A stretch of 64,000 nucleotides of DNA from NCBI GenBank assembly GCA_964019425.1, contig OZ025794.1:1178001-1242000 (forward strand), written 5' to 3'. Both the position numbers and the translations under genes were made by a program. Positions 11,601-26,600 of this stretch are shown here, one piece after another (the stretch's first letter is position 1; the number at the start of each line of letters is the position of its first letter). Below the pieces are notes generated by a model. It was not told where the DNA came from and made no database searches. It worked only from the letters and a program-made list of their open reading frames with translations. Source of the stretch: Flectonema sp. DT1601. Its lineage: Eukaryota > Euglenozoa > Diplonemea > Diplonemida > Diplonemidae.

Positions 11601-14600
11601 GAACTGGCAATGCGAGCCAGCTGCGTCACCACAGACTGTTGTCAACGCACTTAAAGATAGAGTGGAGCAGGGTGAATACTACATCGTTAAGATCAATGCG
11701 ATTGAGAAGAGAGAGAACTGGCCCGAGGGTATCAGATATACTGTTCGTCAGATGCAGGTTGCAAACGTGGTCAATGCAAATCTCGGATGCAATGACGCCA
11801 GCTTGGATATTCCTGAGCCAGAGTGCACTGCTGGATACAACTGTCCATCAGGCTGCAAGGGAGCGAAATTTACGAATTCTGTGCTTCCTGCTGATGGTAC
11901 TTGTGAGGAGACGACGCTCACAGTTCGGGCCACTACTGCTGCTGCGAGTGTGTCTGATGGAATTTGTCAGATAAGGATGGGATGTGCTTCATTCGCTATC
12001 ACCAGGTCTCCTCCAACAATCAGATCGGGTGTTCCTATCAGGGAACCAGGCGCTTTCAGGTTCGAAATAGTTGAAGCTGCATTCAGGAACTCGGACAACC
12101 AAGTCGGTTGGAAACTTGACATCACAGACTGCAACAACGTTGTTGTGAAGTCCTGGTCTTCAACTTCTACAACTCTTCTTACGAGAGCCATCAACTACAT
12201 GTCGGAAGGTCTAACGATGGAGCCAGGGACTTGGTTCCCAGAGGGTTACACTGGCCGGTGCAGCTCTTTGAGGGTGACCGTTACATCGACCACACACTCT
12301 ATTAGGAAGGCGGTAGCAGTTATTGCTGTTCTTCCGGGACACCCATACGAAGTGTACGTCAAGGAAGACATTCCTAGATGCATTGAAGCATGTGACACCG
12401 CCATTGTTTCTTCGTGTGAGCAGCTCAGATGGAAGATTGGATTAAGAACCAAGAATGGAATGATTGCTAGAAACAGGGGAATGCAGTGTGTTGCAAGTGC
12501 CTCGATCTTCGACAATTCGGTCTCTGACTACGTTCCAACCAGATTCTCAAGCAGTTTTAATACCCTTTCTGGAACTACTAACGCAGAAGGAGAAGTTTCG
12601 TTCTCGTCAGGATTCAGTGTTGCTGGTCAGTTAAAGATTGTTGTTGAGTGCAGTTGTCCAACCTGCTTAAGACCAGACGGTAACAAGGTTAGACTTCAGA
12701 GATTCCAAGGATATGTTAATGTCTACCCGGCTGCTCCTTTCCAGTTGAGTTGCGCTACCGACAGATCAGATGTGCTCGCGATGGACTTTATTGATGTTCA
12801 GGCATCAGTTAGAGACATTTACGGAAACTTGAACGCTGACAGAGCTGACAATATGGTGATTTCCTTGACCGAGGACTCCCCGGGAATGCTTTTGGGATCA
12901 ACTCGCGAGGAAATTATTGACGGTACCACTTCGTTGAGAGTCATGACCGACAAGGTCGCCGAGTCCTTGACTCTTTCGGTTTCCGTTGCCCCTGCCACCG
13001 ACATCACCCCGACTAATGCATACTCACACGTTGGCTGCTACACTGACTTCTCAAGGTTCTCGTTGGTCGATCAACAAGTGTGTATGAAGACAACCAGCAA
13101 GGCTACGTTCTCACCATCTGAATGTGCGGCTGAATGTGGGATCTACCCAACATTCATAATTACTAAACCTGAGGCTGGTGTTGAGTTGTGTATCTGTACT
13201 ATGCAACCCCCTCAGTCACTCACTGAGTATGGATCGTCTGAAAATTGTCAGACTAGCCAGACTGGTATAAGTAGTGACGTTCGCTACCTAGCCGTGTACA
13301 GGAGAGAAACAGCATTCCCGAGAGTGTTGGTCGCTGCTACCTGCAGAGCCATTACTGTTCACCCTAATAGGCCAAGGAGACTCGTCCTCATCAACGAACC
13401 TTGTTATGAAAACGACAACGGAATCCTTGTTGGTGACTACAGTCAGAGATGTCAGCAGACGTCGAGCAGAGTCACATGTCCAGAGGCAGCGGTTGGACAG
13501 GAATTGTCATACACTGTTCATGTCCTTGATGCTGGTGGTAACTTGGCAGATGTTGCCGGGCTCTTCAAATCCCACCAACACTCGTCTAACGTAGTCGACT
13601 GTCAGAACATTGTCGAGTCGTCGATTTCCGACGGTGGAGATGTGATTCCTTCAACGAGTGTTTGCATTGATGGTTACCCAGAAGAAAACGCATTCCTCAA
13701 CGTTCGTGATTTCAGGGACGAGGGAGACAGGGTTACCGTCTCACCACCGCAAATCATTAACCGTGACGGCCCTGTGCTCGAGTTCACACTCACGTCCAAC
13801 ATCGCTGAGTGCTTGACTGTGAACATCCAAACTACTGGAAGCGTTGAAGAGACTCGCGTTTCCAGAGAAATCTGCTTCCACGCCGGTCCAATCTCCAGAA
13901 TTGCAATTTCGAACTACCCGGACGTGCACCCAGCTCTCGTGCCATTCCCGGAAATGAATGTTAACGTTTACGATAAGTTTGAGAACGCTGTCATGTGGAG
14001 CAAATCTAAGCTAAACATCATTCCAACTGATGACGGTGCCGTGGCTTCTGGACCTGATATGTGCAAGTACTTGAACCCTGCCGACAACACCCGTCAAACG
14101 AGAGTTGTGAACGCCCTATACAGGGTTGGAGGAACTCACGCTGATGGCACTGGTGAGTTAACTCCTTACAGACCATTAGTTCAACTTAGTGATGGAGAAG
14201 GTACCTTTGGAGGATTTGCCTACCACTCTCTTGAGACTGGGCTCGACACCCCGTGCTTTAGACTGATGCTTCAGCTTAGGAGAACTACTAACGCTGTTTT
14301 CTCGTGCCCTGCTGGAATTACTTCCGACACGCTCATTGAAAACCTGATGTTGGAAAATGATGAGTACACCACAATTGATGAACTTACTTCGAGAATCGAC
14401 ATTGTTGGACCTGCTCTCGTTATTATCAACCCACCAAACACCAACCGAATTGTTGTGAAAGCGTTGCAGTTGTACGATGTTGTTCTGTCTGTTCTTCTTG
14501 GAGATGATGGCACCAACAGAGAGAGAAGGTGTTGGGAAGACAGCTCCTGCAACATCGTTGGCTTCGCTACCCGCATGGAGTACGTTGCGGGACCAATCCC

Positions 14601-17600
14601 ACTGAGCGAATGTCCAATGTGCGGCCGGGATATTGGACCAGCCCAAGGCACCGATGGCCGTCTTGTTAGGTTCTCCCGTATGAGTCGCAGGGTTGCGGGT
14701 GTGTACGATTTCAAGTTCTGGGGACAGGGAGGTATTCAGGGAGTTCCGTTTGCTACTCCTGTTGACTTTCAGGTTGTCATTCTCCCAGGTGATGCAAAGA
14801 AGTTGAGATACAAGGACTGCATTTTTGGACAAAGGATTGTTGCCGGGGCCAACTTTGATAAGACTATCGAGGTACTCGATCAGTCTGATAACGTTGTCAC
14901 CGCCTACACTATTGATATTGAACTTCAGCCATACAGAAGAATTGGAGCTTCTGGAGTTGGCGGGGCATACGGCTGGGTTGGAAGAACCTCCAACCTTCAG
15001 GGTTCTGACAGCGCTGTGTTCACTGGCCTCACTATTAACACAGCTGTGAGGTGGGTGATCACTGCAACTTCTGGCACTCTTACTCCAGCTCACTGTGATG
15101 TTCAGATCATCCCTGCTCCACCAGCAAGCTGCAACGTCTACAGGGGAGATTCATTCAGCACCCCACCAACATACACCAAGGCTGGTGAACAATTCAGGGT
15201 TGCTGTTGAATTCGTTGATGAGTACAACAACGTCATCTTCGAGCAGTTAAATGGAGGAACTGTCGTCGTTGCTGCACACCAGGCCAGGGGTCAGCTCAAC
15301 GGAGATTTGTCGGAAGAAATCATGGGACCAGTTACTTCGTTCTCTGTCAACTACCAGATCGCCCCTGAGGATCTCGTCATCTCTGCAACGACTCCGGGTG
15401 TACCACCATGTTTCACTAATGGTGGAAGCATTGTTCCTTCTGACCCAAAGAGGTTGGTTATTACTGAAGTGAAGGAGAGAGTTGGGGGTGTTACAAAGCT
15501 CCCACTCGACCCTATCACTGGACCAATGGATAATGAAAGGGAATCACCACTCCGTGCCAATGAGGAGTTCTGCGTCTTTGTTGAGATTAGAGACGACTAC
15601 GGCAACGTTGTTGATGAGAGCGTGGCAGCTATCCGCGCACTGTACGGATCTGAAATCGAGGGTGGATCTCTTTTCGATATTGGTAACTCTGGTTGTGTTG
15701 ATGAAGAATCGACCCCATTGGATCCATTTCAGTTGACACCTCCTTTCCCAGCATCTGACTTTTTCTTACCTTTACCCCTAGGCGGGTTTGAACTGAACAC
15801 ACTCAGTTCAACTGAATTACCAGATACTTGTGCCACAACCAGCTCTGATCCTCCTAGCGGATCTGCGGTTCCCGACATTGATGAAACGTCCGAAGCAATT
15901 GACAGACCAGAGCATCCAAACCGCCGCGTATCCCTTCGTCGTAAGAAGTGCGCTGGTGCATGTAAGAAGACAGATGACAGACTTGGCGGAATTAAATTTA
16001 TGGACTCCGATAAAGGAAGATTCCCAATCTGTGGAGTCACTTACAAGAGAGCCGAATGTATTTACATCGAGGCAAGTTCAGAAGACCTGACTCCAGATGT
16101 ATCGCCAAAGGTTTGTATCTCCCATGCTCAAGGGACACGATTGGAATGCAGAACCGCAGCCGTGGCCTTCCCTCAAGGCAGACCATTCGGAGCCGTACAC
16201 GCATTGTTGTACGACAGCTTTGGAAACACCGCTACTGACTGTGAGCGTGACGGTGACTGTTCCGTTACTATCAGGGAGCTGCCTGATTCGACGGCGTACA
16301 CCTGTTGTGGAAGGGTCACAAACCCAAACCTCCCAGCCGGGGAGTTGGAAGGCGACGAACTGACGAAGAACGCCGCTGAGGGAGTAGCGACATTTGATGA
16401 TCTGGTTTACACTCGCGAGAGACCAGCAGCCACCGACCCGCTCCGTTTGGAAGTCGTCAACGATGATGCCTCCATCAGGGGTTCATGTAATTTGATGTCT
16501 GTTTTGGGTCTCAGAATCTTGTGTACTGATTCACCTAACCAGGTTATCGCTGGAACTGACTTCAGTATCAGAGGTGCTTACGCATTCGTACAGAATGGAG
16601 TCTTCCGAAGCATTGTATGCGACGGCCCAACACCAAACGAGCACTGTGACAGCAGGTCATTTGCCAAGGTTGCCAGCGGTGGTGTTGCAACCGAAAACAA
16701 CCGATTCGGAGTCCAGGTCGCAGCGGCGGGTCCGATCGCAAATGACGCAGACCCATGTGCGCTCAGTACAAATGATGCCTGTCCAGAAAACACTTGCACC
16801 GTCCTTGCCATCAGAAGGCACCCATTTGACATGCCTGCGCAAACGTGCCGTGCTTCTATTCCTTGGGACCAGCCGGGAGTTACTGCAGCTCAGGGTGTCG
16901 TTACCTTCAGTAACTTGAGGTACCACGTTGCTGGCACCATCAGGACTGAGATCACCCCTCGATCAAACAGTCCGATATCACCACGTGCATGGATTAACGC
17001 ACCAGCGTGCAGCAACTCACCAGGAAATTGTCCAGCGGTTGTTGTTGCTCCAAGTGTTCCTTATGAGATGTGCATGGGAGGAGCCAACTGCAAGAAGTGC
17101 ACTCGCGCACACAGCCAGGACCTCAGTTGCGGTACCTGTCCAAAGAGAAAGGTCGTTGCTGGAGAGTCGCTTGAGATGGGAATGCACATTCACGACATTT
17201 ACGGAAACACCGTCGGTGCTCCAGCTACCTCCAAGACTGTTGTCTCGTGCAAGGTTACCAGCGCTAACCCGACGAGAAACCCAGATGAGCTTGCAAGGCT
17301 CTATCCGAAGTCTGTCTCCAGAAACGGAGCTCGGGCGATTTTGAACGCCGCAACCAATTTGAACACCTACGGTCAGGTTATCACCTCTGAATCAACTCTT
17401 CACGTTGCTGGTATGTACGATCTCACCTGCTGGGCTGATGTATGGAGCACCGATGGCTACAAGACCGGATTCCCAACAGTGTCGTCGCCAGGTAACGTGG
17501 CGTGGACCCCAGTTTTGAAATTGGGTGGTACTGAATTCGACGTTGGTAGCGCGCAGTTCAACGTTCTGCTTAACGCTGCCACCAACAAGGTCATCAGACG

Positions 17601-20600
17601 CAGCTCAGAAGGTCAGGACTCATTCATCAGAGTTCTTACAGTTGAAACTAACTTGCTGGATGCCTTGAAGGACGAGTTCAGGTTGACGAGAGGAAACATT
17701 GAGATCTACTCGACATACGCTGATGCTGTTGCGAGACAGAACGCTTGGCCACTTGACACGTGTTACGACCTCACCAATGCTCAAATTGGAAGTGACGTTG
17801 GGTTCCCAGGATTCTGCTCTCCAGCTGGCAACGCGGAGGCGGAATCATCCTGGTTGTTCAACTCTGCATCCGGGAAGCCATTTTCTCAGCCTGCTACTTT
17901 CTACATCGAGACGCCGTCGGGATGTTCCGAAAGAAAGGGAGCCGTTAACTCCAGAAACACACTTTTCGTTGCGGAAACCGACACCTTCGAAATGTGTGTT
18001 GCGGCTGTCAAGGAACACGCTTCTGGGTTTGGTGGTTCTGTGAACGCCAACGGTGCGTCATGGGAGTCGACTAACCGTTACTGCTATGCCGTCGTTACTA
18101 CATTCTCGAGTTCAATTGAAACAACTGAGTCAGCCACTTCCTTCACTTGTGATTTCCCTCTTGTTAACCGGTTGTCCGGCAATGGTCTCTGTTACTGCGA
18201 GGGTAATATTCAATGCCCATGTACTGCTCCATTGAGGTCTGATGAGAACCTTCGTAAAACCTGTCAGATTGAAGTCATTCCAGCTGCACCAAAACAATTG
18301 AAGTGCGTTCAGAGGTCACCTGATGTATTCGCTGGGGAGGTAACTAGCATCATTGCTACCGTTAGGGATAGGTTCGGAAACAGAGTTCACGACCTTCAGA
18401 CTGGTAGTGTCGTGGCATCCTTCCCTCTGAAGACCGCTCCTTCGATCCCAGCTGTTGTCAGCGGACGTATCGCAGATGGTGAAGCAAGGATGTCTGTCTC
18501 GTTCACAAAGGCCGAGGATGTTGCGGTCTTTGTGAGCGCGGTAAATGTGCCAAGCATCCGTTCCGGAACGTTCCTTTGCCCGGTCACCGTGATCAACAAG
18601 GAGAATGATCAGTGTCCGCCATGGAAGATTACCTGCCCGCAGGATACTGAGTTCTGCTGTGAAGGCAAGAGAACCTGTCCGGGAGGTAAGTTTTTGGCCA
18701 TCTGCCCAGCTGACCTTTCGGTGGCTGCTTTCATTGAACAGCCAACCGATGATGTGCCATGTACCCAGTCTGCGCACGTTGCGTCCGAAAGAATGATTCC
18801 AAGAGTTAGAATTGTTGTTCGCGACAGATTCGGAAACATCAAGAATCTGACTCCGTTGACGGTTACCATTATGCTTGCTTCGTCAACCAACCCATCGACT
18901 ACCCTCAGGGGTACGTTGACGAAGAAGACTGTGAACGGATACGCCACATTCGACGACTTGTCCTATTCCATTGCGGAGAAGATCACTCTTCGCATTGAAG
19001 TTCTTGAGAAGTTGGCCGTCATCGCAAAGAAGTCCCTCACTTACGAATTGAAGTCTGACAGAACGATTAACGTCTGCCCGGGTGACCTCTGCCAACTTCA
19101 CGAGATCTCCGCTCCGGACACCTGCACCTTTGACGTACCTAACGAAGACACTGTTGATATCGTTGCCAGGGATCGCGCTGGAAACGTTCTCAGAAGCCAC
19201 CAAGTTAGGGACTGCAGTGTCCAGCTGCAGGTCGCTAACTCGGACCGCATCACTGGATGGACATTTGATTCGGCCACAAACTTGTACAAGGTCAACGCCC
19301 CTGCTCTTGCAGCTGCGGGCACCTGGACCCGTTCCATTTCTGATGTTAGCCGTGAGTTGAGGTTCTTGTGGGGACACACTACCACCAAGCGCTTCGGTGC
19401 GGCTGCTACGAAGTTCACAGTTTACGGTGGTGCGACTGCTTCACCACTCGACCTGTACCAGCAGAAGGTTCCTGAAATTCCGAGATCCAGAGTGTTGAGC
19501 TATGACGTTGACACCAAGGAATGGGAAGTTGCTGAAGCTCAAGTTATGACTGGTCTGAAGGCCAGGCCAGGTTCCCTGAGGGGCAATGATGCTGGAGGTG
19601 AATGTTACGAACTCGACGGGACGACAAGGGCTCCGATGAGCTCTTGTGACGCTGCTGGTCCAGCTGGGAGACTCGGTCACGCTGCCCACTCGTTGAGGGC
19701 AACAAATGGTGGGGAAGTTATGTTTGTGTTCGGAGGTACTTCCAAGGGTTTGGAATGCTGCAACGGTGACATGTGGAGATACGAAACAGCTCAAAACAGG
19801 TGGAACCAAATTGGGTTGGCAGCTAACCTCAAGCCGCAGCTCGCCGGAGGTTCGTCGGTTGTTTACAAGAACAAGCTTTGGTACTTCTCGGGTATCGGTG
19901 GAGTGAACCGCAACGGCGGGATGCCAGCCAACACCCAACTGTACAGCATCGACCTAACTGCCGCTCTTGACCCTTCTTCAGTTCCTGAGCTACAGTGGGA
20001 GACGGTATCGATTTCGGGAGCTGCTCCCAACGCACGTGTCGAGGCAGAAGGCTTCTTGATTGGAACTCGTATGTACGTTGTGGGTGGTGTTCGAATTGTT
20101 CCACCGTTTGGTGCTGTTGTTGAATCGACTATCTGGTCGATTGATCTTGAAAACGTATTTGCCGGATGGAGACTGGAGACTGATGAGGGTCCAACTGTCA
20201 GCGGCTCAACTGTTGCATACGATGAGGACCGATTGGCGTTTTCGTTCTACGGAGGGTACGACAACCGCGAAGACGTCATTTCCGGCACATCAAGGAGGCA
20301 GGCAGTCAAGATGTACTCACTCGTTGATGGGTGGTTGACTTTGGGAGAAGACTTTATGGCACCAGTTGGAACTGAGGGATGTGTTGAAAGGTTCGGACTT
20401 ATCTCTTCAACAACGAAATCACCTGGCGTTGACCGTTGCTCTGAACGTGGTAGTGAGGCAGCATGCAATGCAGACGCTGCCGCTTGCGGCATGTTGGCCA
20501 CTCAGGAAGATTGCGAAGCCGAAAGTGCCTACAGGTGCGCTTGGGACACGGACGTCAGGGCTTGCATTGTTCCATGTGAGTGGAAGCCTGAAGTTAAGAT

Positions 20601-23600
20601 GCCACAAAGATATGGCGGTCGCAGGGCTCACTTCTTCAACCACGCACCTAGCCAGAACAAAGCATTGTTCTTCTTTGGAGGATACTCTGAGTCTTCAATT
20701 GAGTGCCGGTACAGGTTCAGGGATGCCAGTCCAGCAATCACGTGTGCTGGTGATGCCGATGTTTGGTATCTCGAGTACCCAGAGAGGAGTTTGAACAAGC
20801 TTGCTTGGGATCTTCGCCCTCACGAGACTGCGTGCAGTGGATCCGCTGAATGTACCAGACACTGGAGAAGAACCCAGTGCGTCGCTGCTGGATGTACCTG
20901 GGCCAGAGGAGTTGTTGCCACTTCTGACGAGTCCGTTAAATGCAGGCCTGAAGACACCGACTGCATTAGATTAACTGGTCCACTCCAGGTTCCAATGACT
21001 ACGGCAAACGTTGAATTCAGCGGATTTACGGTCTCGTCACTCAGAAACATTGCAATTGGCAATCCGCTGATTGATGGTTACTGTGTTTCAAGGGATGACG
21101 CTACTGCTTGCGCTGGCAGAGTCCAGGCTGATTGCACTGGGAGCTGTACCTGGGTCAACAAGGTTACCCCAACTGAGATGCTGGCTCAGATGTCTGTTAC
21201 TGTTACTTGCCAGACCACCCCACCAACTAAGGTATGCAGGACTAAGCCATTGGTACTGAGCAACGCTATGAAGTGCTCTCGTTGTAAGTTGACCATCCCG
21301 GCATCCAGCTCACCGAGATCGGGCAGCAGAACGATGATCGCTGGAAAGCAGATGAACGCATCCCCATACACGATGCACAACATTAACGCCATTACTGTTC
21401 TTGTCACCGGACCGGGTGGTGAGCAGCTTGCTAACGGTGACGAGGTAAGCACTGGAACTGAAATCTATTTGAAGCAATCGAGATTTGTCAACAACATTAA
21501 CAGTCCAAGAGACGTTCTTGCGGATGCCACCCCAATTGCCGCAGCAGCACTTGACGGGCAGTACTCGGGATACTTCGGGGCTTCATTTAGTGGCCTTGAC
21601 TGGACCGTATACAGTTCCCCTGCCGTGTTCTGGGTGACAGCCGTCCACAGGGATGGTGTTTGCCAATCCAGTGAGCCATGGCCGATTAACGTTGTCCCAG
21701 GTACCGCATGCAAGTTTGCGATTAAAAGGCAGCCAGCTACTGTGAGAGCGGGAACTGTGTTCTCTGTTACTGTTGCCCTTCACGACGGTGTTTCAAACCC
21801 AAGTGGGGGATTTGGAAACGTTGCGTACTGTGATGTCCAGAGGAACCAGTGGAGATTACCAGTAAAGACTAAGGGCAGACTCATCAGGAGTGTCGACGCC
21901 CTCAACTGGAACGCTTGTCAGTCTGTATGCAAGGGCGATGCCCGCTGCACGGCTTGGAACTTTAACACCCGTGGGGTCTCTTTTGCTGATGCCGAAGATG
22001 TGACCCAACAGGTTCCAGCAAACACCTGTCAGCTATTCAGAGGACTGTCATACATCCCAGACAATGGATGGGCACAGGTTGCATATGGTATTACTGGTCA
22101 AATTGGTGGTATTCCTTGTCAGGATGCCTTCCTAACACTTGACGTGTTTACGCCTACGTTGGGAACTCCGGAGGGAACTTTGTTTGATGCCGGAAATTTC
22201 TTGGGAGCGAGAAGATGCGTGAAGGTCCCTCTCGAGTTCAGACTGACGAGCATGATTCACACAACTGGACCTAGTTGCAACAGGTGCTGCCGTGACCAGG
22301 GTGCTACTTCTGTTGCTATATTCGACAACCAGTGTGGATGTATCTTTGATGGGGAGTACCCACCTGCTCAGGGACTTTGCCAAACTACGGTCGGGAACGG
22401 ATTGAACGTCATCGTTAGGGACATCATTGAACCATTCCGTGAGGCTATCGTCAGCCACAGAGTTAACTTCGGAGGTCTCTGGCACAACAGAGCTGAGACT
22501 ATTAGATTCGAGTTCACTCACTCCATTCCTTCTACGATGTCGAGATGTGGACCTTCCTACAGTCAGGACATTATTGTTATTCCAAACGATCCTCATCACA
22601 TGAACATTCTTTCTGTTCCAACTGAGTGGCACGTATCAGAGTGCGGGACTGCTGATGGTCCGATAGAGGTCAGGCTTGAGATTGTTGATTTCTGGAACAA
22701 CGTGGTTCCAGTTTCTCACAGAGTTGTTGCTCAATTGAGACAGGGAACTGGTGAACTTGGAGGAAATGCTGTGCTCGCTGTGAATGGTCTTGTTACCTTC
22801 CGATTCACTTACGACAAGGCTGAAGACATTAGAATCTACGTCGTCAACACGGATCTGGTGGAAGGGTTCCCCACATCATCTGGGGTTGCGGATGCGTCCC
22901 AACTATCTCAGGGGGGACTTTCGCAGTGCTCCAGGCCCTGCTCTGGCAACTCGTGCTTGCATCCGACTCCGCGAGTCTGTTGCAACTCTCTCCCAGAAAT
23001 TAAGATGCTGACGGGTCCTGCTCTCAGGCTGAAAACCCTTACTCAGCCGCCAACGGAAATCAGATCATACGGAAACGGTGACTGCGAACCGTTCCAGTAC
23101 GAAGTTGAGCTCCGTGACAAGTGTGGTAACAGAATCACCGACGCTCGATCGGGCAGGTTTAACACTCACGCCAACGCCGCACTGGCGTTGTCGATGAGAA
23201 CGTTGCAGCCAGAGAAGTATGTGAACAACGACCCAGAAACGAAGTACACTCAGATGTCTAACTTGATCTTAGTCCAAGGTCATGCTGTCATCAAGGGAGC
23301 TCACTCCCTTGTCGACTCTGGCATCGCATTCACTATTTCCCTTGACGGAGTTCCTGCTATCAGGCCTGCCATGCCACAGGCCATCAAGGTCAACCATTGT
23401 ATCCCAAGAAGGCTCCAGATCATTTCTCCAAAGGCGTGCAACGACGAAACCCGATCAATTCCAGTTGTCGGAACGAGGCAAACGATATTCGATTTGAACG
23501 TCGCTGTGTTGGATGCCGATGGAAACGTTTGCACGACTGAGAACCCAATGTCGGTAAGCGACTTTAGCTGTAAGACGGGATCGTTGTCCGGTGGAAACTA

Positions 23601-26600
23601 CGCTACGATCTCGGGAGCGTTGAACCTCAACAAGTGTATGCTTGCATGCGCCGATGAGGGAGCGAAGGACTTTGCAATCGTTAGGGACACCGGTTGTTAC
23701 TGTTTCAGGTCAGATGTTCCAACCTACCCTGATGCAGACGCATTTCAGTGTCGGGTCGGATGTCCAGGTGGTGAATTGGAGTGCACCAATCCTGGGACTT
23801 TTGCGGTCTACGAGTTGAGAACTTCATACTCAGAGGTTCGATACGCCGTATCGACACGGGCAGCTGACTTTGCTAACGTGGACCCGAGGGTTGGCGGAAC
23901 CGCTCCAAATGCCTTCGCCGGAAGGGGAGGAGTTCTCAGTGGTTCCCTCACTAACGACGTTGATGTTGGATACGCTCTCTTTGATGATGCTATTTGGATT
24001 CCAGATGCTGATGTCAGAAGTGCGTGTTTGGCTGATGCCTCAGCTAACGAAAGGTGCGATGGTCAGACAACACTCGTGGTTTACGATGGATATGGTGCGC
24101 TTGATGGTGATAGCTGTGATGTTGTAGTCAAAAACGACGAAGTTATTTGTCCATTCCAGCAACTTACCGTCAGAGCTGGAGAGGAATTCGATCTGTCTGC
24201 TTACATTAGAAGCAACATTGCAGGGGGTATGCAGGCTGCTACCATCTCCATCAGTGTCTTTGATGAAAGTGGTGAGATGGTTGTGTCTGACGACACTTTG
24301 TTCAAGGCGGAAACGGCATTCCCTTCTTACTTCGATACCATGACTGTTTCAGCATGGAGCAGTGAGAGGAAGTCTAATGGTGTTACTACTTACACTTTGA
24401 CTGTTGACCCAACTAGAGTCCTATCTGAAGCAGGAAAGGTTTGGTTCCCTCGCATGAAGTTCAATTCAAGAATTCCTGGAGTCTTCAGTGATGACGATCA
24501 GCCCAACCTTGTGAGAAGAAAGATTACGATCCAATCTGACTTCGCTGAGGAGTGTGAGATTGCGGTGACCGTGTTGCCAGGAAGGGTTGATAAATGTTCC
24601 CGCAGAGGACCAAAGCAGTGCGCCAGAGCCGGTACAAGCTTCGACTTCACCTACACCGCACGTGATACCTACGGCAGCGCTGTTGTCCAGGACTCTGCTC
24701 GCTGTGTGTCAACTCGCATGGGCTCCTGTCCTGCGGGAAGTCTTCCGTTTTTCCCTCAGCACCGTGAGTGGAAAACAATGGTCGGTCCTCTATTCGATTC
24801 GTCGTTGTTTTCTCAGGAAATTGTTGTTGGTGTTTCCACCAGATACGTAAACAATGTTCGTGAGTTGATCACCAGAGACAGCCACCTGTACTTAAATTCT
24901 CTCGGATTCTGGGTCGACGACGCCGGCGTGAGGCTTCCAGCTGGTCAGCATCCATTTGAAGACAGCAGATCGTACGCTCAGATTGTTGAGGCTGTTGCAA
25001 CTGGTGGAGAATGCATTGCCATTAGAAGAGAACAGGTGATTACCCCGGAGTCTGACAACGGTGCTGTCAAGTACTCGATGAAGTTGGTGCAGTGCGCAGC
25101 TTCACCGGAAGTGCTTTGCGTTGAGGAATCCGTGACCAGCTGCTCAGGTTTGGGAGCCACTGTTGTTCAACAGGCGTCGGCAACGTTGGCACTTACCCAG
25201 GGTACCTCATCTTTGATCGGTGAGACTTCAGCCTTCTCCGAATCCGGAAGATTCGACTTCTCGCTAAGATACACGAAGTCCGAGGAAATCAAGGTAATGG
25301 CTACCATTTACAGGGCTGATGGATCCGCCATCACCTGTGAAGACGCTGAGATGACCGTTGACATCGCTCCTAGCAAGCCAAGGACTCTTACCTCGACGAT
25401 TACGGCGACCAACCCTGTTAGTCCGGGAGTTGTTTGTATTTCCTGCAGTCCGATTGATGAATTCTCAATCACCGTAAGGGCATGGGATGAGTATGGTAAC
25501 CTTGCCTCAAGAACATGTCAGGAGGCAGACAAGTGGACTTCACTCATTGGAAGGTTGACCGTTTCAGTTACCAGGGGAGACGGATTCATCGTCACGAGCT
25601 CCGATTCCGACAACGCTTCTCCAGCACTCCACACGGCGGTTACAAATGGATTACTGTTGGTGAATGGAGTGGCTACTTTCAGTGGTCTCAGATACACCAG
25701 ACCTGGAACTGCTACCTTCCAGGTCGACACACCCAACTGGATTACTAACGGTTTAGGTTCTAAGCCGGCACCACCAACTACCAGTCTTCGCTTCGAAGCA
25801 TGCAACCCTCGTGGAATCAGAATTACGAAGTACGAATCACTGCCAGTTGCTGGTAAGCCATTCGACGTCGAATTCGAAATACACGATCAGTACGGTAACG
25901 TCCTTACTATTGACCACGGGGGTGTTGTCGCGAGAGTTATAGCCGGGTTTTCTTTCTCATACGGAAACGGATACCAACCGAGCTCGGCAACATCCTTCAC
26001 CGCCACTGAAGTACTAAACACTGCCAAGTACACCACCGATCCAGGTCGCTACGCCTACGTCATCACCCATACTGGTGTTGTCTACGTAGAGAAGGAAACC
26101 AACGTCGACAGAAATGGATTTATTGTGACTACCCAATCCAAGCAAATCTTTGAACTTCAGACTCGCCTGGAAGAATTCATGCGGGTTACGGCGTCGACGA
26201 TTTTCGCTACTTGCACACCTGTGGGAATTACATTCGATCAGGAAGTAATTGGAAACATGCGTCACAACGAACCTTATGAGTTGAGGGAATTGAGATACGA
26301 CACTTCAGTCAGATTCGATGAGCCGTTTGACTACGGTGTCAGTGCCAGTCACTTCGATAGGTTTGGAAACCAAGGATTTGAGTGGCACCGTTACGGACCG
26401 ATTGAGTGCCGACTGGAAGTCTCGGAGGCCAGGTTTGATGCCGTTGAAGGAGAAACGTTCCGCGCTGAGGCCCCAACATCTGACAACAGGGCAGCTATTG
26501 AGATTACTGTTGAGCAGGAGGGTTTCAGTGTGGCAACTGCCACCGCCGAGTTCTTGGATATCTCCGGCTTGGAAGAGGGAGAGGTCGTTCTCGAGTCAAT

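Noticed and set aside
14176..15093. Antisense open frame of 305 codons inside the giant gene
   Set aside because: It mirrors the codon bias of the sense strand. The sense frame has clear Ig-like domains and is continuous for 30 kb.
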